Source: an uncultured Bacteroidota bacterium
Lineage (GTDB): Bacteria; Bacteroidota; Bacteroidia; JABEUT01
Direction: 5' to 3'
DNA: 52,431 nucleotides
Assembly: GCA_903863935.1 (NCBI GenBank)
Contig: CAIPDV010000060.1
Span: 1 to 52,431 of the forward strand
Shown: positions 42,606-50,742 of the stretch, piece by piece
Layout of the letters: each line of letters begins with the position of its first letter
Position numbering within the stretch: the stretch's first letter is position 1
Translations under genes and position numbers: made by a program
The notes under the pieces: model-generated
The model's input: the letters and a program-made list of their open reading frames with translations, nothing else
What the model was told of the DNA's origin: nothing
Databases searched by the model: none

Positions 42606-42899
42606 CTACTTCGGAATTAAAGGCGAATAAATTTCATGTGCCGGGAACACTTCAATTTCGGGCAATATGGCATTAAAGTTAATTTTGGAGACACCAATCA
42701 TCATGCGGTTGTGGGTAAAGTCTTCAAATTCTTCTTCCGATTCCCAGATATCAGTTATATGCATAGCTCCATTACTAAACCCAACTGAATGCAACAGTAG
42801 TCCTTTGGGTGGATTTGCTTCCCATTGTACATGCTTTTTTACTTCCTCGTATTTTTCGGGAGTTACGTCATTCCACTTCATTTTCATAATTATTCTCAT
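42606..42899 (-). CDS. small dimeric alpha/beta-barrel (ABM-like) protein
   Basis: A 97-residue soluble protein (the ATG at 42887 or 42881 may be the true start). The pattern WNDVTPEKYEEVKKHVQWEA, LLLHSVGFSNGAMHITDIWE, SEEEFEDFTHNRMM fits the ferredoxin-like fold of antibiotic-biosynthesis-monooxygenase or EthD-like proteins. No catalytic residues can be named. It lies 43 bases downstream of the thiolase gene and could belong to the same transcript. Confidence 0.6.
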   Translation of the reverse strand: MRIIMKMKWNDVTPEKYEEVKKHVQWEANPPKGLLLHSVGFSNGAMHITDIWESEEEFEDFTHNRMMIGVSKINFNAILPEIEVFPAHEIYSPLIPK

Positions 42900-42942
42900 G
42901 GGGGCTTTTTAAATAATTATAGTATGTGTATTAGGGCTATGA

Positions 42943-44151
42943 TCATGCACGTTCTATTACTGCGGCATAGCCCTGCCCAACACCAATACATAGGGTTACC
43001 AATGCATAGCGTTTGTTTTTTTCGTGCAATTCAATGGCTGCCGAATTTAAAATACGGGCACCGCTCATGCCCAGCGGATGGCCTATGGCAATGGCTCCAC
43101 CATTGGGGTTTATGCGTGCATCATCGTCGGCAAGGCCCCATTTGCGTATACATGCCAGGCTCTGCGCTGCAAATGCTTCGTTGAGTTCAATAATATCAAT
43201 ATCAGCGAATGTAATTCCCGCTTTTTTCAGTGCCTGGTTGCTGGCTTCCACCGGGCCAATGCCCATTATGCGGGGCTCAACGCCTACTACTGCAGATGAT
43301 ACTATTCTTGCCAATGGTTTTAAATTATATTTTTTTACTCCCTGTTCCGATGCCAGCAAAATAGCAGCAGCACCGTCATTCAGGCCCGATGAGTTACCTG
43401 CTGTAACACTGCCCCCTGTTTTTCTGAACGATGGCCTCAGTTTAGCAAGCACCTCCATGGTGGTGGTAGGTTTTATGAATTCATCTTCTGCAAAAAGCCT
43501 TGGGTCGCCTTTCTTTTGGGGTATTTCAACGGGAATAATTTCCTTGTCGAAACGGCCTGCAATCTTGGCTTTGGCAGCTTTGTGCTGCGAATTAAAAGCA
43601 AATTTATCCTGGTCTTCGCGGCTTATGTTGTACATCTCGGCCAGGTTTTCGGCGGTTTCGCCCATGGCATCGGTACCATACATTTCCTGCATCTTAGGGT
43701 TGATCAACCTCCAGCCAAAGCTGGAATCGAACATTTGTGCATCGCGACCAAAAGCCGAAGATGTTTTAGAAATAACCCAGGGGCCACGGGTCATATTTTC
43801 TACTCCGCCTGCAACCACAAGGTCTGCATCGCCGGTGTTAATCATGCGGGCAGCATTAATGCTTGCACTCAAGCCCGATGCACACAAACGGTTTACAGTT
43901 TCTCCCGGAACAGAGTAGGGCATACCAGCCAGCAACAGGGCCATACGAGCCACATTGCGGTTATCTTCGCCGCTTTGGTTGGCGCAGCCTAATAATACAT
44001 CGGCTATATCTGCCGGATCGATGGATGGGTTTTTCTCCATCAGTTTTTTAAGTACGAGGGCAGCCATATCATCAGTTCTTACGACTGATAAAGTGCCTCC
44101 GAAATTTCCGACTGCTGTGCGGACTCCGTTAATTATAAATGCGTCTTTCAT
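42943..44151 (-). CDS. paaJ: 3-oxoadipyl-CoA/3-oxo-5,6-dehydrosuberyl-CoA-type thiolase
   Basis: A 402-residue thiolase with the complete active site: nucleophile Cys90 (NRLCASGLSAS), His358 (GHPLGMSGAR) and Cys388 (LCIGVGQG). Phrases such as VLLGCANQSGEDNRNVARMA, SFGWRLINPKMQEMYGTDAM and MGETAEN are those of PaaJ/PcaF rather than of acetyl-CoA acetyltransferases: the last step of phenylacetate or beta-ketoadipate degradation, giving acetyl-CoA and succinyl-CoA. The PaaY-like gene 3.3 kb downstream supports the phenylacetate route, although no other paa genes are in the window. A TAACTTTG -7 box and a repeat-built leader precede it. Confidence 0.88.
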   Translation of the reverse strand: MKDAFIINGVRTAVGNFGGTLSVVRTDDMAALVLKKLMEKNPSIDPADIADVLLGCANQSGEDNRNVARMALLLAGMPYSVPGETVNRLCASGLSASINAARMINTGDADLVVAGGVENMTRGPWVISKTSSAFGRDAQMFDSSFGWRLINPKMQEMYGTDAMGETAENLAEMYNISREDQDKFAFNSQHKAAKAKIAGRFDKEIIPVEIPQKKGDPRLFAEDEFIKPTTTMEVLAKLRPSFRKTGGSVTAGNSSGLNDGAAAILLASEQGVKKYNLKPLARIVSSAVVGVEPRIMGIGPVEASNQALKKAGITFADIDIIELNEAFAAQSLACIRKWGLADDDARINPNGGAIAIGHPLGMSGARILNSAAIELHEKNKRYALVTLCIGVGQGYAAVIERA

Positions 44152-44153
44152 TC

Positions 44154-44184
44154 AATTACGAATTAGGAATTACGAATTAGGAAT
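44154..44184. repeat. AATTACGAATTAGG tandem repeat in the thiolase leader
   Basis: Two tandem AATTACGAATTAGG-type units directly between the start codon (44149-44151) and the -7 box at 44187-44194. Same word family as 31265-31361 and 29041-29071. Confidence 0.75.
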
Positions 44185-44186
44185 CG

Positions 44187-44194
44187 CAAAGTTA
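44187..44194 (-). promoter_or_regulatory. -7 box TAACTTTG (minus strand) of the thiolase gene
   Basis: Exact TAnnTTTG match; transcription would begin around 44180, inside the repeat. Confidence 0.55.
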
Positions 44195-44267
44195 TAAAAC
44201 GGCATATAATGGTATATTTTGTCGGGAAAAGTATGCTAAACCAGCCAATGCATTTGAGGTTTTAAAG

Positions 44268-45014
44268 CTACAAATGAAAAATAAACCCTACGGTAGCTTG
44301 CATGCTGCCAAAGGTCATCACTAAAGGCATAGGGCCACTTGGAATGGTGAAACTATAAGAGGTATATTCTATTCGGGAATAGGTATATCCAAGCGTATAG
44401 TACCAGCTTATGGTGGGGTTAAGTTCATTCTCGAAACCACCGCTGATATTAAAAGCAGTGTTAACGGAACTTACAAAGCTTGCCTTGAATAGTTGCAACG
44501 AATCGTTGTTGATGGTGTAGGTGGGGTAATTGGCTTGTATAATACCAATCATGGGTTGAATAAATACATGCGAGCGTTTAGCTATTTTAAAACGGAAAAT
44601 AAGCCCCCCGGTTAACTGCCACATTTTATAGCCTCCGCTATAATGCCATGTAGGATTGGCCAGGCTGAAAATGCGTTCATCAATACTGCTAATATCCATA
44701 CCTGCTTTTACTACTATACCTATCTGCGGAATAAAAAGTGCCCCTGCTGTTATATTAAAATGGAATCCGTTTACAGCCATTCCTACAACCCTGTTGGTGT
44801 CGTAAAATACGTAGCTTTTGTAAATGTCGGTGGAACCATAATCGAGCACAGGTATTCCCAAGCCTGCATTTAAAGAGAAAAAGAAATTCCTTTTACGCGT
44901 AGTATCTTTCAGGTAGTTTATAAAACCATGATGCTTCTTTTTTACGGAAACGGCGGTATCCTGTGCCTGGCACATTGACGAAAATAAAACAATTGCCACT
45001 AAAATCTTTTTCAT
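44268..45014 (-). CDS. outer-membrane beta-barrel protein
   Basis: 248 residues: signal peptide (MKKILVAIVLFSSMCQAQ), then a leader segment (KHHGFINYLKDTTRKRNFFF) and alternating aromatic beta-strands (NAGLGIPVLDYGSTDIYKSY, HFNITAGALFIPQIGIVVKA, TLGYTYSRIEYTSYSF), ending in a hydrophobic strand with aromatic termination (ATVGFIFHL). This is the porin-like small barrel type of Bacteroidota. Its neighbour at 45228 is a paralog with the same RKRNFF start and xFxIGVxFHL end. TACATTTG -7 box 32 bases upstream. Ligand unknown. Confidence 0.8.
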   Translation of the reverse strand: MKKILVAIVLFSSMCQAQDTAVSVKKKHHGFINYLKDTTRKRNFFFSLNAGLGIPVLDYGSTDIYKSYVFYDTNRVVGMAVNGFHFNITAGALFIPQIGIVVKAGMDISSIDERIFSLANPTWHYSGGYKMWQLTGGLIFRFKIAKRSHVFIQPMIGIIQANYPTYTINNDSLQLFKASFVSSVNTAFNISGGFENELNPTISWYYTLGYTYSRIEYTSYSFTIPSGPMPLVMTFGSMQATVGFIFHL

Positions 45015-45045
45015 TATTTAACCACCATTTTGCTGATAGTGAGGA

Positions 45046-45053
45046 CAAATGTA
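45046..45053 (-). promoter_or_regulatory. -7 box TACATTTG (minus strand)
   Basis: Exact TAnnTTTG, 32 bases before the ATG at 45014. The paralogous barrel gene has the identical octamer at 46035-46042. Confidence 0.55.
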
Positions 45054-45119
45054 AAATTATATTTTAAAAAATAGAGTAAATAATAATAGAATATATTTAT
45101 AGGAAATGATGTGGCTCTG

Positions 45120-45228
45120 GCTGCGCCGGATTGCAGTGGAAAGCCCACAGGCTTTGCGAGGACTTGGAACGGAAAGCCTGCCTGTTCGGCAGACAGGCCG
45201 GTGTATTTACGCCCTGATAAAAAAGATT
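45120..45228 (+). repeat. 85-bp dispersed repeat, copy 2, with a nested palindrome
   Basis: Reverse-complement match to 36335-36422, extended by about 20 bases in the middle. The extra bases (about 45177-45199, GCCTGCCTG ... CAGACAGGC) form their own palindrome, which copy 1 lacks, so one repeat has been inserted into the other. It lies directly downstream of the 45228 gene's stop and may function as its terminator. Confidence 0.85.
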
Positions 45229-46013
45229 TATAAATGAAACACCACGCCGATAGTAAAATCTAAACTGCCGAAAGCCATGGTAACAGGCGTGTTTTGGGTG
45301 TAGGGTGGCGGATTATAATAGCGGTTGTAACTCATGGTAGGGTACACCAGCTCGGAGCCTGTGTAAGTGAGATTGAACAGAAATCCTGTAGAGTGTGAAA
45401 TCATTTTTTCGCAGCCCAGGCCGAGGGAATAGGCAAAAACATTGGCATCTTCGAGGTTAAAATCGAAATTATAGGTGTTTATGGTAACAGTGAAAGCCGG
45501 GAAGTTGGCACTGATAAGGCCTGCCATACCCTGCAGCCAAATGGTGGTGGTAGGGTTTGTTTTAAAATTACCAAACAGGCCGAGCATATATTGTTTGATG
45601 TAGAAGGGCTCGTTCAGCGTGTATTGGTAATTGAGGCCGTTCACGTAAGCATTCAGGGTGCTAACATCAAAGGTGTTGTAGTCGAGCGCAAATTTTCCCA
45701 TTACGCCAACATGTTTCGAAATGAAGACTCCGGCACTTATGTTGGCATGGAAACCCAGGTTGGCAAAGCCTTTGGCATTGGTACTGTCGGGCCCTATTAT
45801 CATGAAGTTATGGGCTGTGTCTTTACTGCCATATTCGCCGGTGGGGTAGGCAATGCCAAATGCTACCGAGATAAAGAAATTGCGTTTGCGCAGTGAGTCG
45901 TTGTACTTCTGGAAAGGGCGGGTGTAGTTAGGGCGGTTGGTCTGCACATAATCTTGTGCGGTGCAAAACGAGGACCATAAAATGAACAGGAACAAAAACC
46001 GCTTAGTAATCAT
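45228..46013 (-). CDS. outer-membrane beta-barrel protein, paralog of the 44268 gene
   Basis: 261 residues: signal peptide (MITKRFLFLFILWSSFCTAQ), then SLRKRNFFISVAFGIAYPTG, which parallels TTRKRNFFFSLNAGLGIPVL of the neighbour, strands such as GFHANISAGVFISKHVGVMG and the C-terminal TIGVVFHL ending. Same fold and probably a tandem duplication with considerable divergence. The TACATTTG -7 box at 46035-46042 lies 22 bases upstream. The end of the gene touches repeat copy 2. Confidence 0.8.
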   Translation of the reverse strand: MITKRFLFLFILWSSFCTAQDYVQTNRPNYTRPFQKYNDSLRKRNFFISVAFGIAYPTGEYGSKDTAHNFMIIGPDSTNAKGFANLGFHANISAGVFISKHVGVMGKFALDYNTFDVSTLNAYVNGLNYQYTLNEPFYIKQYMLGLFGNFKTNPTTTIWLQGMAGLISANFPAFTVTINTYNFDFNLEDANVFAYSLGLGCEKMISHSTGFLFNLTYTGSELVYPTMSYNRYYNPPPYTQNTPVTMAFGSLDFTIGVVFHL

Positions 46014-46034
46014 ACAGCCCGGGGAGATTTATTA

Positions 46035-46042
46035 CAAATGTA
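46035..46042 (-). promoter_or_regulatory. -7 box TACATTTG (minus strand)
   Basis: Exact TAnnTTTG 22 bases before the ATG at 46013; identical to the box of the paralogous gene. Confidence 0.55.
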
Positions 46043-46152
46043 ATTATTATGGGAAATAAAAGGTTATTTACTTGCTTACTCCAAACCCCTAAAGGGATTT
46101 CCTCACCAGGGTTCACTACGAATTATCAAAAAATAGACTGTGTTCATAATCA

Positions 46153-46527
46153 AAAAAGAGCAACAAAAGAGCAATAGAAATGCAATGGATTTGCAATAAA
46201 ATGCAATGAAGCTTATTTTTAAAATGTGTTGAATATGAACGCGTTGAAAAATATTCTATTGCTTTTTGCAATGCAAAGCAATAGAGCAATGAAATTAGCA
46301 CATATAAAAAGGAGAAACAACTATTTATTTTTTGATTCATAGTATATAACCTCCGTCGCTAAAGCTTTGGTGGTCGATGCAAAGATACGGCACGAAAAAG
46401 CAGTTTCTTAAAAAGTCATTGACCGGGGAAAGAATGAAAAACGAAAAGTGATAAATGAAAAGTAGAAATTGCATTGCTAGCAATAACCAAAAGACACTAA
46501 GTAGTGGGACCGAATTAGTGTCTTTTA
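46153..46527 (-). repeat. ATTGC-array repeat element, copy B
   Basis: Minus-strand copy of 38661-39050. It has a perfect 12-base hairpin AAAAGACACTAA/TTAGTGTCTTTT (46489-46500 and 46515-46526), the palindrome ATTGCTAGCAAT (about 46473-46484), TATCTTTG on the minus strand (46380-46387), ATGAATCAAAAA from 46340, ATTGCTTTTTGCAAT (46258-46272), and ATTGC words (GCAAT/GCAAC on the plus strand) at 46160, 46171, 46182, 46193 and 46203. The minus-strand frame from 46340 to 46116 would give 74 residues (FLYVLISLLYCFALQKAI), similar to the start of copy A's frame, then diverging. Confidence 0.85.
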
Positions 46528-46737
46528 AAATTGGGATATTACCTAACCCAACATGAATTTTAAAGAGTAACCAAATTTGTTTTTTTAAAACATATCATTG
46601 TATTTTGTGATAAATAACTAATAGCTCTTCTGTTTTACATGTATTGGTGTTTTTGCGGAAATTTTCAGTGTTTTTTCTAATAACGCTATTATCTGTCAGC
46701 TAAAGTGCAATATTTAGTGTAATAAAACACCCTATTT

Positions 46738-49212
46738 ATGAAAAAACTATTTGCACTTACCGTTTTAGTTTTTAGCATTGTACTAAAAACTTTTGCCCAA
46801 CCTTGTATTAACCCACCATCCGTTTCAATTTCGGCAACAAGTTCAGCAATTTGTGCAGGCACAAATGATACACTTACGGCCGTATCTTCTACAGCAGTAT
46901 CATATACCTGGTCTACCGGTGCCCACACAAGTTCAATAGTGGTTGCGCCCATTATGGCTGCTATGGCCAGTTACACAGTAACAGTTATAGATGCCAACTA
47001 TTGTTCGGCGAGTAATTCAATTACCTTAGGGGTGAATCCGTTGCCGGGTATAACCATCCATTCATCAGCAAATCCGTTGTGCGGAGGTACCGCTGATACC
47101 CTTATTGCTTCGGGTGGGGGTAATTACGCTTGGTCGGATGCTGAAACCGGAGATACAATAATTGTGACACCTACAGTTACTGCAACGTATGGGGTGACTG
47201 GAAATAATTCGTACGGATGCATAGGCTCTGCATCAGCTACAATTACGGTTGAGTACCCACCGCCAACCCCTATAATTACTGCTATTGATGCCGACAGCGT
47301 TACATTTGTTGCAAGCACGGGCGGAATAGCTGCAAGCGGACCCATTAATTACCATTGGACAGCTTTTGATGGCTCTGGTCATGTTTTTTCAGGCGATACA
47401 CCTGATACCATAAATTTGATTTATTATTTGCGAAATTGTACACTGAATGTAGTTGCGTCGTATGTTTCTTCCTCTCCTTCTTCAATTCCAAACCCATGCA
47501 CAACCTCGGCTACACTTACTATTACCCATGCCATTGTTTCAACGGCATCTGTTAATTACAATTTACTACGTCCTTTACGTCCCTCTAAACGTGGAATGTA
47601 CCTTGAGAATTGCTGTGATTATATTGGAAGTGCAGATAGTGCTATAAAGATTGCCAATTTCTGTAGAAAGAATCAGATTAACTACGTTTTGCTAGATGGG
47701 ACCTCTTTATATGGAGGCCCTTGTGCGGTTTTCGGGCAGGATTCAATATATGTTGATTCGCTGAACGCCATCATACTTGGAAATTTTATTGATACATTGA
47801 AGACTCTTGGCCGCGTTGCTCAAGTAGGAGTGGTTGTTTACCAAGATTTAAGTACAAATGCTGACAGCAATGCGATTAATGTTGCACTTTATGATTTAGA
47901 CAATTTCAGTAATTCTGTTCGTATATATAACTGGGCTCAACCATGGCCCTACAAGATTGATATTTTAAGCTTTGATGAAGAATTTTCAAATCCGGATAAG
48001 TATTCAACTTATGCTTCGAGCGTATCTGATTTTCATCAAGTACACATGCCCATGTTAAAAGCCATGTATAATGCAACCCGCCATTGTCCGGAGAATGACT
48101 TAAGAGTAGAGGATTATATCGAAGCGCCTTTAAATATAGACACCCTTTATACTAACCCAACCCAGTCTATGGAATTAGATTCTATTGCACTGTATGCCGA
48201 TAGGATTCTATTATCCTCATACACCTATTATTCCAATGTGTTGTGGAACAGGGGAGATTGGATTCAGGCCGATTCTGAAATCGGGCGCAATCCTTATAAA
48301 GCCTACTACAAAAAAGAAGTGTGGCCCGTATTCGGGGCCGAAAATGAATATTACTCTGGCCCCAAATGTTTTGAGCATGTTGGCGATGATTATTCCGGGC
48401 ACTGGATGCGGCAAAAAGGCGAAAAACCCGATTCAATAGAACAAATTTATTATGACAGCCTTAATTTCAGCCAAAAACATCAGGTGTGGACAGATGATAA
48501 TTATAATTATACTAAAACCTCCCCTATGCTAGGGGATACTTGTATTAATATTTGGGGGAATATGTGGTTTCAATATAAATGTTTGAGTTTATTTGCATTT
48601 GATACTAATGTCGCTACAAGTGCAAGACGATATTATGTTACACTGCCGCATGATTATCAATGGTCTGTGCCAAGTGTAATGCCACCTAAAGCGGATACGA
48701 TCAAAGCTGTAGTGCATGGCGGGAAAGCCCCATTTACCTATTTTTGGTTTGATGCAAGCAATGGATTCTTGCTTAAATCAGGCCCAAGTGACACATTGAT
48801 AGCTCGTTATTATTATCCATCTTATCCCTCTCAAATACAAGTTATTGCTCTAGATGCAAATAATAAGGCTGTTACCGACTACATGAATATTTACCAAATT
48901 TGCCAGCAGGGACCACAGGAAAAACCGGTCCTTCCGCAAAAGAAACATGGCAAAACTGAGCAACCAAGTATATACAGTGTTAATGTCTACCCTAATCCTG
49001 CCCATTCAGTATTGAACATACAAATGCTATCTAGTGGATTATGTTATTTTCAATTATATAATACTTTGGGGCAAAAAGTGAAAGAAGCGGAATTAACCAA
49101 TATGAATAATATATTGGATATTAGTTTGTTACAGAGCGGTGTCTATTTCTATAGGGTGATTAATACACAGAGTACTTTGATGAAATCGGGTAAATTGATG
49201 ATAATAAGATAA
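46738..49212 (+). CDS. T9SS cargo with Ig-like domains and an unrecognised central domain
   Basis: An 824-residue secreted protein. Signal peptide 1-21 (MKKLFALTVLVFSIVLKTFA). Three Ig-like units span about 22-275 (AICAGTNDTLTAVSSTAVSY, CGGTADTLIASGGGNYAWSD). From about 280 to 640 is a compact domain without repeats: RPSKRGMYLENCCDYIGSAD, INYVLLDGTSLYGGPC, AQVGVVVYQDLST, IDILSFDEEFSNPDKYSTYA, VEDYIEAPLN, DRILLSSYTYYSN, FGAENEYYSG and DTCINIWGNMWFQYKCLSLF. Alternating strands and acidic residues at strand ends suggest a TIM-barrel, perhaps a glycoside hydrolase, with Glu/Asp of FDEEF as candidate acids; this is inference. Another Ig-like unit and a type A sorting domain (VYPNPAHSVLNIQ... GVYFYRVI) close it. 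Confidence 0.82.
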   Translation: MKKLFALTVLVFSIVLKTFAQPCINPPSVSISATSSAICAGTNDTLTAVSSTAVSYTWSTGAHTSSIVVAPIMAAMASYTVTVIDANYCSASNSITLGVNPLPGITIHSSANPLCGGTADTLIASGGGNYAWSDAETGDTIIVTPTVTATYGVTGNNSYGCIGSASATITVEYPPPTPIITAIDADSVTFVASTGGIAASGPINYHWTAFDGSGHVFSGDTPDTINLIYYLRNCTLNVVASYVSSSPSSIPNPCTTSATLTITHAIVSTASVNYNLLRPLRPSKRGMYLENCCDYIGSADSAIKIANFCRKNQINYVLLDGTSLYGGPCAVFGQDSIYVDSLNAIILGNFIDTLKTLGRVAQVGVVVYQDLSTNADSNAINVALYDLDNFSNSVRIYNWAQPWPYKIDILSFDEEFSNPDKYSTYASSVSDFHQVHMPMLKAMYNATRHCPENDLRVEDYIEAPLNIDTLYTNPTQSMELDSIALYADRILLSSYTYYSNVLWNRGDWIQADSEIGRNPYKAYYKKEVWPVFGAENEYYSGPKCFEHVGDDYSGHWMRQKGEKPDSIEQIYYDSLNFSQKHQVWTDDNYNYTKTSPMLGDTCINIWGNMWFQYKCLSLFAFDTNVATSARRYYVTLPHDYQWSVPSVMPPKADTIKAVVHGGKAPFTYFWFDASNGFLLKSGPSDTLIARYYYPSYPSQIQVIALDANNKAVTDYMNIYQICQQGPQEKPVLPQKKHGKTEQPSIYSVNVYPNPAHSVLNIQMLSSGLCYFQLYNTLGQKVKEAELTNMNNILDISLLQSGVYFYRVINTQSTLMKSGKLMIIR

Positions 49213-49246
49213 ATATTTTTATTATCTTCGGTTTTAATTTAAAGTC

Positions 49247-50710
49247 ATGAAAAGATTACAGGTATGCAATTTTAATATGAAATGGACGATGCTACCAATC
49301 ATAGTGCTCTTTAACTTCTCCTTTATCTATTCGCAAAGTGGAATAATAAATACAGTAGTAAGTAAATGTTGCACCCGGGGTTACTATGGTGATGGTGGGC
49401 CTGCTTCAAATGCTGAGCTTTATAACCCTGAAAGTATGTACTTTGATACTGCTGGAAATATGCTCATAGCTGATATGTACAATAATGTGATACGAAAAGT
49501 TGATCACAATACAGGTCTTATAAGTACATTGGTGGGAAACGGATATGGAGCAGGTAAACTTATTGGTGGATACACTGGTGATGGTGGAAACGCAAGTGCC
49601 GCAGAAATGGATTTTCCATCTGGAGTTATAGTTGATAAAACCGATAATATTTACATATTTGATGCGGCAAATAATGCTATTAGAAAAATCGATACTATTG
49701 GAGTAATTACTACAATTGCTGGAATTGGTCCACTAGGTCAAGGGTATAGTGGAGACGGAGGCCCTGCTACGTCAGCGGAGTTATTTTTAAATAGGATGGT
49801 TTATTCATCATATCCTAAGGGCATGGTTTTTGATAATGGAGGAAATTTATATATCACTGATGCAGGAAATAATGTTATTCGCCGCATAGCAAAAAATACA
49901 GGAATTATTACCACCCTAGCAGGCAATTATTTACTTGGCTCAGGATATAGTGGAGATGGAGGCCCTGCTACCGCAGCGGAATTGAACAATCCAAACGGAT
50001 TAGCGATTGATAAAAATGGAAATCTTTATATTTCAGATTACGCTGATAATGTTATACGGGAAGTAAATTTAGCGGGAGTCATTTCTACATTTGCAGGTAA
50101 TGGGTATAAGGCAGGTACAGGCCTTGGTGGCTATAGTGGGGATGGTGGGCAAGCTACAGTTGCTGAGTTATGGCAACCTGATGGGTTAGCATTTGATACT
50201 GCTGGAAACTTATATATTGCTGAAACTGGTAATATGGTGATTAGGGAAATAAATAAGATGGGAATAATAAATACAGTAGCAGGTAGTAATATTAATGGAT
50301 ACAGTGGAGATGGTGGACTTGCTACGTTAGCGGAACTAGCTTATCCTTCGGGAGTTATATTTGACAATTCAGGAAATTTATTTTTAGCCGGTGGCAATGT
50401 TTGTTGTAGTTCTATTCGCGAAATAAATTATTCATTTAATACTGGAATTGAAAAAATACAAACAAGCAAAATTTCAGTATACCCCAACCCCTCCAATGGC
50501 AACTTCAACCTAACATTATCAAACATAAAAGAAAACTTTAATGTGGAGATCTTTAATATTTTGGGAGAGAAAGTTTTTTCTCGATTGACAATTGATAATG
50601 AGCAATTGTCAATTAATCTAGGCGGGCAGCCCAACGGAATTTATTTATACCGTGTTTTAAGTAATAATGGCAGATTGATAGGAGAGGGGAAGATAATAAT
50701 TCAGAAATAG
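49247..50710 (+). CDS. secreted NHL-repeat protein with T9SS sorting domain
   Basis: 487 residues (the ATG at 49277, MKWTMLPIIVLFNFSFIYSQ, gives a cleaner signal peptide than the first ATG at 49247). Six NHL-type repeats follow, each with YxGDGGxAxxAEL and a GNLYIADxxNNVIR-like strand (YSGDGGPATAAELNNPNGLA). The sorting domain is VYPNPSNGNFNLTLS... GIYLYRVLSNNGR... GKIIIQK. A six-bladed propeller is expected. Follows the 46738 gene after 34 bases and precedes a sister gene by 32 bases, so the three may be co-expressed. Confidence 0.9.
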   Translation: MKRLQVCNFNMKWTMLPIIVLFNFSFIYSQSGIINTVVSKCCTRGYYGDGGPASNAELYNPESMYFDTAGNMLIADMYNNVIRKVDHNTGLISTLVGNGYGAGKLIGGYTGDGGNASAAEMDFPSGVIVDKTDNIYIFDAANNAIRKIDTIGVITTIAGIGPLGQGYSGDGGPATSAELFLNRMVYSSYPKGMVFDNGGNLYITDAGNNVIRRIAKNTGIITTLAGNYLLGSGYSGDGGPATAAELNNPNGLAIDKNGNLYISDYADNVIREVNLAGVISTFAGNGYKAGTGLGGYSGDGGQATVAELWQPDGLAFDTAGNLYIAETGNMVIREINKMGIINTVAGSNINGYSGDGGLATLAELAYPSGVIFDNSGNLFLAGGNVCCSSIREINYSFNTGIEKIQTSKISVYPNPSNGNFNLTLSNIKENFNVEIFNILGEKVFSRLTIDNEQLSINLGGQPNGIYLYRVLSNNGRLIGEGKIIIQK

Positions 50711-50730
50711 GAAAAGGTGCTAAATTTTGT

Positions 50731-50738
50731 TATATTTG
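50731..50738 (+). promoter_or_regulatory. -7 box TATATTTG
   Basis: Exact match only four bases before the ATG at 50743; the following GAAACAT is repeated after the box at 52130. Such close placement would give an almost leaderless message. Confidence 0.45.
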
Positions 50739-50742
50739 AAAC

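Noticed and set aside
43013-43918. 301-codon plus-strand frame opposite the thiolase
   Set aside because: Antisense shadow of a clear thiolase with a full active site.
46116-46340. 74-codon minus-strand frame in repeat copy B
   Set aside because: Similar to copy A only at its start; the rest is an 11-base-period array that cannot keep a frame, so I treat it as non-coding for now.
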